Origin: Actinomycetospora endophytica
GTDB lineage: Bacteria; Actinomycetota; Actinomycetes; Mycobacteriales; Pseudonocardiaceae
Length of the DNA stretch: 64,000 bases
Direction of reading: 5' to 3'
Assembly (NCBI RefSeq): GCF_021026375.1
Contig: NZ_JAJNDB010000001.1
Coordinates: 2,140,044 to 2,204,043 of the forward strand
The notes beneath the pieces were generated by a model. That model ran no database searches. It was not told the DNA's origin and worked only from the letters and a program-made list of their open reading frames with translations. Numbering within the stretch: the stretch's first letter is position 1; every line of letters begins with the position of its first letter. Positions 59,823-64,000 of the stretch are shown here, piece after piece. The position numbers and the translations under genes are program-made.

Positions 59823-61362
59823 AGCTCGAGGGCGCCCGCTCCGTGCCGAGGGTCACCGGCACCTGGCGCGGTTGACCACCCGGCGACTGCACGGTCAGCG
59901 TCACCTGGGCGCCCGGATCCTGGGTGCGGATCGCGGCGATCAGCGAGTCGCCGTCGTCGATGAGCCGGCTGTTGACCCGGGTGACGACGTCGCCCTGCTT
60001 GATCCCCGCCGCGGCGGCGGCGCCACCGGGCGTCACGGTGCCGATGGTGGCGCCGTTCTCGCTGGTCGCCCCGCTCTGGTCCTGCGCGACGCCGACGCCG
60101 AGCACCGCCTGGTTGGCGAAGCCCTGCTTCGCGAGCTGGTCGCCGATCGACTTGGCCTGGTTGATCGGGATCGCGAAGCCGAGGCCGATCGACCCGGACT
60201 GCTGGCTGCCGCTCCCGCCGCCTCCGCCGCCCGAGCCGGAGCCCAGCGACGCGATCGACGAGGTGATCCCGACGACGCGGCCGTTCATGTCGACGAGTGC
60301 GCCGCCGGAGTTGCCGGGGTTGATCGCGGCGTCGGTCTGGATCGCGTCGGAGACCGTCGCCTGTCCGGAGCCCTGACCGCCGGCCACGACCGGACGCTGC
60401 AGGGCCGAGACGATGCCCGAGGTCACCGTCCCGGAGAGGCCGAGCGGCGAGCCGACGGCGACGACGCCCTGACCGACCTGCAGCTGGCTCGAGTCGCCGA
60501 TCGACACCGGGCTGAGGTTCGAGACCCCCTGGGCGCGCACGACGGCGAGGTCGGCCGTCGCGTCCGTCCCGACCACCTGGACCTGCGCGGTCTGCCCGTT
60601 CTGGAACACCGCCTGCAGCTGGGCGGACTGCGGTGACTGCTGCGGCTGCTGTTGCTGCTGCTCACCGCCGAGGAGGCCGCCGAGGCCCCCGAGCCCGCCC
60701 TGCTGCTGGGTCTGCTGCTCGCCCGCCTCGAGCACGTGGGCGTTGGTGAGGATCAGGCCGTCGGCCGAGATGACGATGCCCGAGCCCTCACCGGACGCGC
60801 CGCGCAGCTGCACGACGCTCGGGAGCACCTTCTGGGCCACCGACTCGACGGACCCGGCCGGTGCCGTCGAGCTCGCCGAGGAGGAATCGGAGCTCCCGGA
60901 GAGCACGGAGCTGCCCCCGCCACCGCCGCCGGCGCTCGCGGCCTCGTAGCCGACGACGCCGCCGACCCCGCCCGCCACGAGCAGCGCCGCGAGCGCCGCC
61001 GAGACCAGCACGAGCGGGCTACGACGAGGGCGTCCGCCCCCGCCGCCGCCCGACCCGCCGGTCGGCCACTGCCCGGTCGGCGGCGGTCCCTGCGGGGGTC
61101 CCGACGACGGCGACTGTCCCCAGCCGCCCGGGTGCTGGCCCCACGGCGAGGTGGTCTGCTCGGTGGGCTGATCGGTGCGGGGCATCGTGGCGGTGCCGCC
61201 GGACGGGTCACTCGTGCCCGGCGAGCTCCACGGGCTCGGCGAGCCCTGCGGCGATTCGTAGCGCACACCCGCGCTCGCGGACCCGTCGCGCGGGGCCGGG
61301 CCGGCGGAGTGGGCGGGTTCGCCGGGCTGTCCTGCCCTGGCGAACGGGTCCTGGTCGGTCAT
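59821..61362 (-). CDS. HtrA/DegP-like membrane serine protease
   Basis: A 513-residue protease like mycobacterial PepD/HtrA. Cytosolic Pro/Gly/Ser-rich residues 1-110, one membrane helix (LVLVSAALAALLVAGGVGGVVGY), then a trypsin-like domain outside: His in LILTNAHVLE, Asp in TADLAVVRAQG, Ser in NPGNSGGALVDMNG, and one C-terminal PDZ domain (IGTVTPGGAAAAAGIKQGDVVTRVNSRLI). A Gln-rich insertion (GGEQQQQQPQQSPQ) follows the His motif. It should degrade misfolded envelope proteins. ATG 61362. Confidence 0.93.
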   Translation of the reverse strand: MTDQDPFARAGQPGEPAHSAGPAPRDGSASAGVRYESPQGSPSPWSSPGTSDPSGGTATMPRTDQPTEQTTSPWGQHPGGWGQSPSSGPPQGPPPTGQWPTGGSGGGGGGRPRRSPLVLVSAALAALLVAGGVGGVVGYEAASAGGGGGGSSVLSGSSDSSSASSTAPAGSVESVAQKVLPSVVQLRGASGEGSGIVISADGLILTNAHVLEAGEQQTQQQGGLGGLGGLLGGEQQQQQPQQSPQSAQLQAVFQNGQTAQVQVVGTDATADLAVVRAQGVSNLSPVSIGDSSQLQVGQGVVAVGSPLGLSGTVTSGIVSALQRPVVAGGQGSGQATVSDAIQTDAAINPGNSGGALVDMNGRVVGITSSIASLGSGSGGGGGGSGSQQSGSIGLGFAIPINQAKSIGDQLAKQGFANQAVLGVGVAQDQSGATSENGATIGTVTPGGAAAAAGIKQGDVVTRVNSRLIDDGDSLIAAIRTQDPGAQVTLTVQSPGGQPRQVPVTLGTERAPSS

Positions 61363-61658
61363 GGTGTCGAGCGTTCCCCTCGCGGCTGTGGGTGCCCTGC
61401 GGCTTGTCTGCAAAGTTCCTGAGATCGAGCGGCTTCACACCCGCCGTGAACAGGACACGACGGGACGATCCCACCCCGAGCGGACACAGGCAGCGCACAG
61501 CCTGTCTCCATTCCCCGGACATCGTGCCTCGCGACCCTGATGGCATGGCGTCCCCGGCCCACCTCGGCCACTCCTTCCCCGACGGACGCCTCGATCCCCA
61601 CAGGTCGATCACAGGCGGGACCCACCACGCGTCCACGTCCGACTCCGACGGTGAGGAC
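61363..61658. other. Divergent spacer between htrA-like and GT2-GtrA genes
   Basis: 296 bp; an in-frame ATG at 61545 could extend the GT2 protein by 38 low-complexity residues. No strong hairpin or clear promoter recognised. Confidence 0.4.
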
Positions 61659-62960
61659 ATGACCGCAGCCCTCGCTCCCGACGCCGCCGGCCCGCCGGCG
61701 GGCCCGCTCCCCGGCGGCCGTCCGTCGCCCTCGCCCCGCGCCGCCATCGAGCCCGACGGCGACACCCCCGTGCTCGATGTCGTGGTTCCGGTCTTCAATG
61801 AGGAGCGGGGGCTGGGTCCGTGTGTGCAGCGGTTGCATGCGCATCTGTGTGAGGCGTTCCCGTACCGGTTCCGGATCACGATCGCCGACAACGCCTCGAC
61901 GGATCGGACCCTGTCCGTGGCGCAGGCGTTGGTGTCCCAGTACGACGAGGTGTCGGTGGTGCACCTGGAGCAGAAGGGTCGGGGGCGGGCGCTGCACACG
62001 GTGTGGTCGACCTCGGACGCGCCGGTGCTCGCGTACATGGATGTGGATCTGTCCACGGATCTGAACGCGTTGTTGCCGTTGGTGGCGCCGTTGATCTCGG
62101 GGCATTCGGATCTGGCGATCGGGTCGCGGCTCTCGCGTACCTCGCGGGTGGTGCGCGGCGCGAAGCGGGAGATCATCTCGCGGTGCTACAACGTGCTGCT
62201 GCGGGGGACGTTGCGGGCCCGGTTCTCCGATGCCCAGTGTGGGTTCAAGGCGATCCGGGCGGATGTCGCGGCGCGGTTGTTGCCGTTGGTGCAGGACACC
62301 GCGTGGTTCTTCGACACCGAGTTGTTGGTGCTGGCCGAGCGGTCGGGGTTGCGGATCCACGAGGTGCCGGTGGACTGGGTCGACGACCCGGATTCGCGGG
62401 TGGATGTGGTGGCGACCGCGGTGGCTGATCTGCGGGGGGTCGCGCGGGTGGGGAGGGCGTTGGCGACCGGGGCGTTGCCGGTGGCGCAGTTGCGGGCCGA
62501 GTTGGGGCGGGCGGAGATCGTGGGGTCGCAGGCGGATGCGGCGGCGGGGGTGGCGCCGGGGATGACCGCGCAGATGGTGCGGTTCGCGGTGATCGGGGTG
62601 ATCTCGACCGCGGCGTTCCTGGGGTTGTATTCGCTGTTCCGCACCGCGATGCCGGCGCAGGTGTCGAACCTGTTCGCGTTGGTGATCACCGCGGTGGCCA
62701 ACACCGCGGCGAACCGGCGGCTCACGTTCGGGATCCGCGGAAAACGCCATGCCACCCGCAGCCAGGTCGAGGGGCTGCTGGTGTTCGGGTTGGGGCTGGT
62801 GCTGACCTCCGGATCCCTCGCTCTATTAGATGTGGTGTCGCCGGGCGCGGGGCATGTCACCGAGCTGGTGGTGCTGGTGATCGCGAACGCGGTGGCGACG
62901 CTGCTGCGGTTCGTGGCCTACCGCTCCTGGGTGTTCCACCCCCGCCGCCAGTCCGCCTGA
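61659..62960 (+). CDS. GT2 polyprenyl-phosphate glycosyltransferase fused to GtrA domain
   Basis: A 433-residue fusion. Residues 45-280 are a DPM1-like GT2 domain making polyprenyl-phosphate sugar: VLDVVVPVFNEERGLGPCVQRL, ITIADNASTDRTL, VLAYMDVDLSTDLNALLPLV, DAQCGFKAIRADVAARLL. Residues 310-430 are a four-helix GtrA domain (MVRFAVIGVISTAAFLGLYSLFRTAM...RFVAYRSWVFH) thought to flip the lipid sugar. It precedes a GT39 enzyme that would use the product. Codon use differs from neighbours (many TTG, GTG, GAT) and a rare CTA-TTA pair occurs at 62823-62828. Start ATG 61659 or 61545. Confidence 0.9.
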   Translation: MTAALAPDAAGPPAGPLPGGRPSPSPRAAIEPDGDTPVLDVVVPVFNEERGLGPCVQRLHAHLCEAFPYRFRITIADNASTDRTLSVAQALVSQYDEVSVVHLEQKGRGRALHTVWSTSDAPVLAYMDVDLSTDLNALLPLVAPLISGHSDLAIGSRLSRTSRVVRGAKREIISRCYNVLLRGTLRARFSDAQCGFKAIRADVAARLLPLVQDTAWFFDTELLVLAERSGLRIHEVPVDWVDDPDSRVDVVATAVADLRGVARVGRALATGALPVAQLRAELGRAEIVGSQADAAAGVAPGMTAQMVRFAVIGVISTAAFLGLYSLFRTAMPAQVSNLFALVITAVANTAANRRLTFGIRGKRHATRSQVEGLLVFGLGLVLTSGSLALLDVVSPGAGHVTELVVLVIANAVATLLRFVAYRSWVFHPRRQSA

Positions 62961-62994
62961 ACCAGCCCCGAAGACCTGAACCAGCCCGAAGAGA

Positions 62995-63019
62995 TGTCAG
63001 CGATGCGGCGTTGCTGACA
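62995..63019. terminator. Weak hairpin after GT2-GtrA gene
   Basis: TGTCAGC (62995-63001) pairs with GCTGACA (63013-63019). The TGTCAGCGA core also occurs in the Rpf terminator at 33575-33583. Confidence 0.35.
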
Positions 63020-63094
63020 CTGGACGTCAGCAGCTCCGCATCCTCAGCTCCCCTTCCTCGACGTCCCGCCTGCGCTCCAGGAGCCATCCGCGCC

Positions 63095-64000
63095 ATGAGC
63101 ACCACCGCTGACGCGCCCGCGTCCGCCTCCCCCGACGACGAGACGGCCGTCGAGACCGTCGACCGCCCCGCCGCGCAGACCGGGCCCTCGGGCGGTCGCG
63201 GCCGGGTGGGCGGGCGTCCGGCCGACCCCGGGTGGGTCCGTCCCGTCTACTGGCTGCTGCTGCTCGCGACGACGGTCACGTACCTGTGCAACCTCGGTGC
63301 CGCGGGCTGGTCGAACTCCTTCTACGCGGCCGCGGTCCAGGCCGGGACGCAGTCGTGGAAGGCGTGGCTGTTCGGCGCCCTCGACGCCCCGGGGCTCATC
63401 ACGGTCGACAAGCCCCCGGCCTTCCTGTGGGTCATGGGGCTCTCGGGACGGATCTTCGGGTTCTCGACGTGGTCGATGCTGGTCCCCGAGGCCCTCATGG
63501 GCGTCGCGTGCGTGGCGCTGGTCTACGCCCTCGCCCGCCGCTGGTCCGGCCCGCGCACCGCCCTCGCGGCCGCCGGGCTGCTGGCGTTCATGCCCGCCGC
63601 GGCGCTGATGTTCAAGTTCAACAACCCCGACGCCCTGCTCGTGCTCTGCCTGGTCGCCGCCGCCTACGTCACCGTCCGCGCGGTCGACGCCGCCGGCACC
63701 AAGGCCGGCACCTGGTGGCTGATCGCCGCCGGCGCGCTGGTCGGGCTCGGGTTCCTGACCAAGCAGCTGCAGGTCATGCTGGTCGTCCCCGGCCTGGCCC
63801 TGGTCTACCTGGTCGCCGCCCCCACCCGGCTGCGGCGGCGCATCGGTGACCTGCTCGCCGCCGGCGTCGCGATCATCGTCTCCGCCGGCTGGTACGTCGC
63901 CCTGGTCCAGCTCTGGCCCGCCTCGTCCCGGCCCTACATCGGCGGCTCCACCGACAACTCCCTGCTCGAGCTCGCCCTGGGCTACAACGGCCTCGGCCGC
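63095..64000 (+). CDS. GT39/ArnT-type membrane glycosyltransferase, copy 2, cut by window end
   Basis: The first 302 residues of a GT-C glycosyltransferase paralogous to the gene at 54802-56904. Shared blocks include NSFYAAAVQAGTQSWKAWLFG, ITVDKPPAFLWVMGLSGRIFGFSTWSMLVPEALMG, KFNNPDALLVLCLVAAAYVTVRAVDAAGTKAGTWW and RPYIGGSTDNSLLELALGYNGLGR. The N-terminal 50 residues differ and are Ala/Asp-rich. It lies 134 bp after the GT2-GtrA gene and would transfer sugar from that enzyme's lipid product. ATG 63095 with CAGGAG upstream. Confidence 0.92.
   Translation, partial: MSTTADAPASASPDDETAVETVDRPAAQTGPSGGRGRVGGRPADPGWVRPVYWLLLLATTVTYLCNLGAAGWSNSFYAAAVQAGTQSWKAWLFGALDAPGLITVDKPPAFLWVMGLSGRIFGFSTWSMLVPEALMGVACVALVYALARRWSGPRTALAAAGLLAFMPAAALMFKFNNPDALLVLCLVAAAYVTVRAVDAAGTKAGTWWLIAAGALVGLGFLTKQLQVMLVVPGLALVYLVAAPTRLRRRIGDLLAAGVAIIVSAGWYVALVQLWPASSRPYIGGSTDNSLLELALGYNGLGR

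Noticed and set aside
61359..62750. Long minus-strand reading frame (463 codons) opposite the GT2-GtrA gene
   Set aside because: Its predicted protein is Arg/His/Pro-rich without a fold, while the plus strand encodes a complete GT2 and GtrA domain. It is the usual antisense shadow in GC-rich DNA.

Overview
The window is very GC-rich DNA from an actinobacterium. Lineage markers are an actinobacterial integration host factor (mIHF), an Rpf-domain resuscitation factor, a type VII secretion EccB protein, a DesA3-type acyl desaturase with its ferredoxin reductase, a DUF574 SAM methyltransferase, a HelD-family helicase and frequent GTG starts. A Pseudonocardiaceae-like genome fits, but the genus is inference. 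I found no rRNA, tRNA, CRISPR array, prophage or insertion sequence. About 64 protein genes are called, many in tight operons with 4-nt ATGA/GTGA overlaps.

Layout. 1-5.9 kb: a partial carboxylesterase, an acidic membrane protein and pyrophosphatase; YceI with an inverted-repeat operator; a short luciferase-like protein; an ElaA acetyltransferase with a Gly-rich membrane protein; and a secreted protein made of 14 KAVGQ/KAAGQ pentapeptides, followed by a repeat-rich non-coding stretch. 5.9-9.1 kb: a MerR regulator, a 34-bp palindrome and a ferredoxin reductase plus DesA3-type desaturase. 9.2-12.9 kb: a membrane adenylate cyclase abutting a two-pass protein with NAD-binding (RCK-like) domains that lacks a TVGYGD filter, and a small A/B-barrel protein. 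13-16.4 kb: a glycosyltransferase, CBS-domain protein, HMG-CoA lyase-like enzyme and methyltransferase.

16.5-23.9 kb is the most coherent system: one minus-strand operon encoding a plant SABP2-like esterase, a salicylate hydroxylase-type monooxygenase, catechol 1,2-dioxygenase, a LysR regulator, muconate cycloisomerase, muconolactone isomerase, 3-oxoadipate enol-lactonase and both CoA-transferase subunits. Read in order it predicts methyl salicylate (or another salicylate ester) -> salicylate -> catechol -> cis,cis-muconate -> 3-oxoadipate -> 3-oxoadipyl-CoA. A MetE-like gene is divergent from it, next to a TetR regulator and a flavin reductase.

26-34 kb is mixed metabolism: APC permease/DUF3253/Lrp, PhzF, an acetyltransferase, an HSL-type esterase, SRPBCC, an FAD dehydrogenase and Rpf. 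34-39.4 kb has a DUF574 methyltransferase and a four-gene lipid operon (GT4 glycosyltransferase, OlsB-like, PlsC/OlsA-like, PmtA-like), suggesting a glycosylated and/or N-methylated ornithine lipid. 39.4-54 kb: DUF4190 protein, mIHF, a repeat-bearing polysaccharide lyase-like protein, PPOX-like and MBL-fold proteins, HelD, a Ser/Thr kinase with an unusual acidic insertion, an orphan EccB, a DUF4442 protein, a GH27 alpha-galactosidase, a DUF2795 protein and a methyltransferase. 54-64 kb is an envelope/glycosylation segment: two GT39-type transferases (the second cut by the window end), an LCP protein, HxlR/SDR, an HtrA protease and a GT2-GtrA fusion.

Non-coding structure is rich: strong GC hairpins between convergent genes, including two copies of one element whose variable stem covaries (26415-26490 and 59751-59822); a 138-bp element with 26-bp terminal inverted repeats (54468-54605); and TAnnnT -10 boxes 6-8 nt before GTG or ATG starts, implying many leaderless transcripts.
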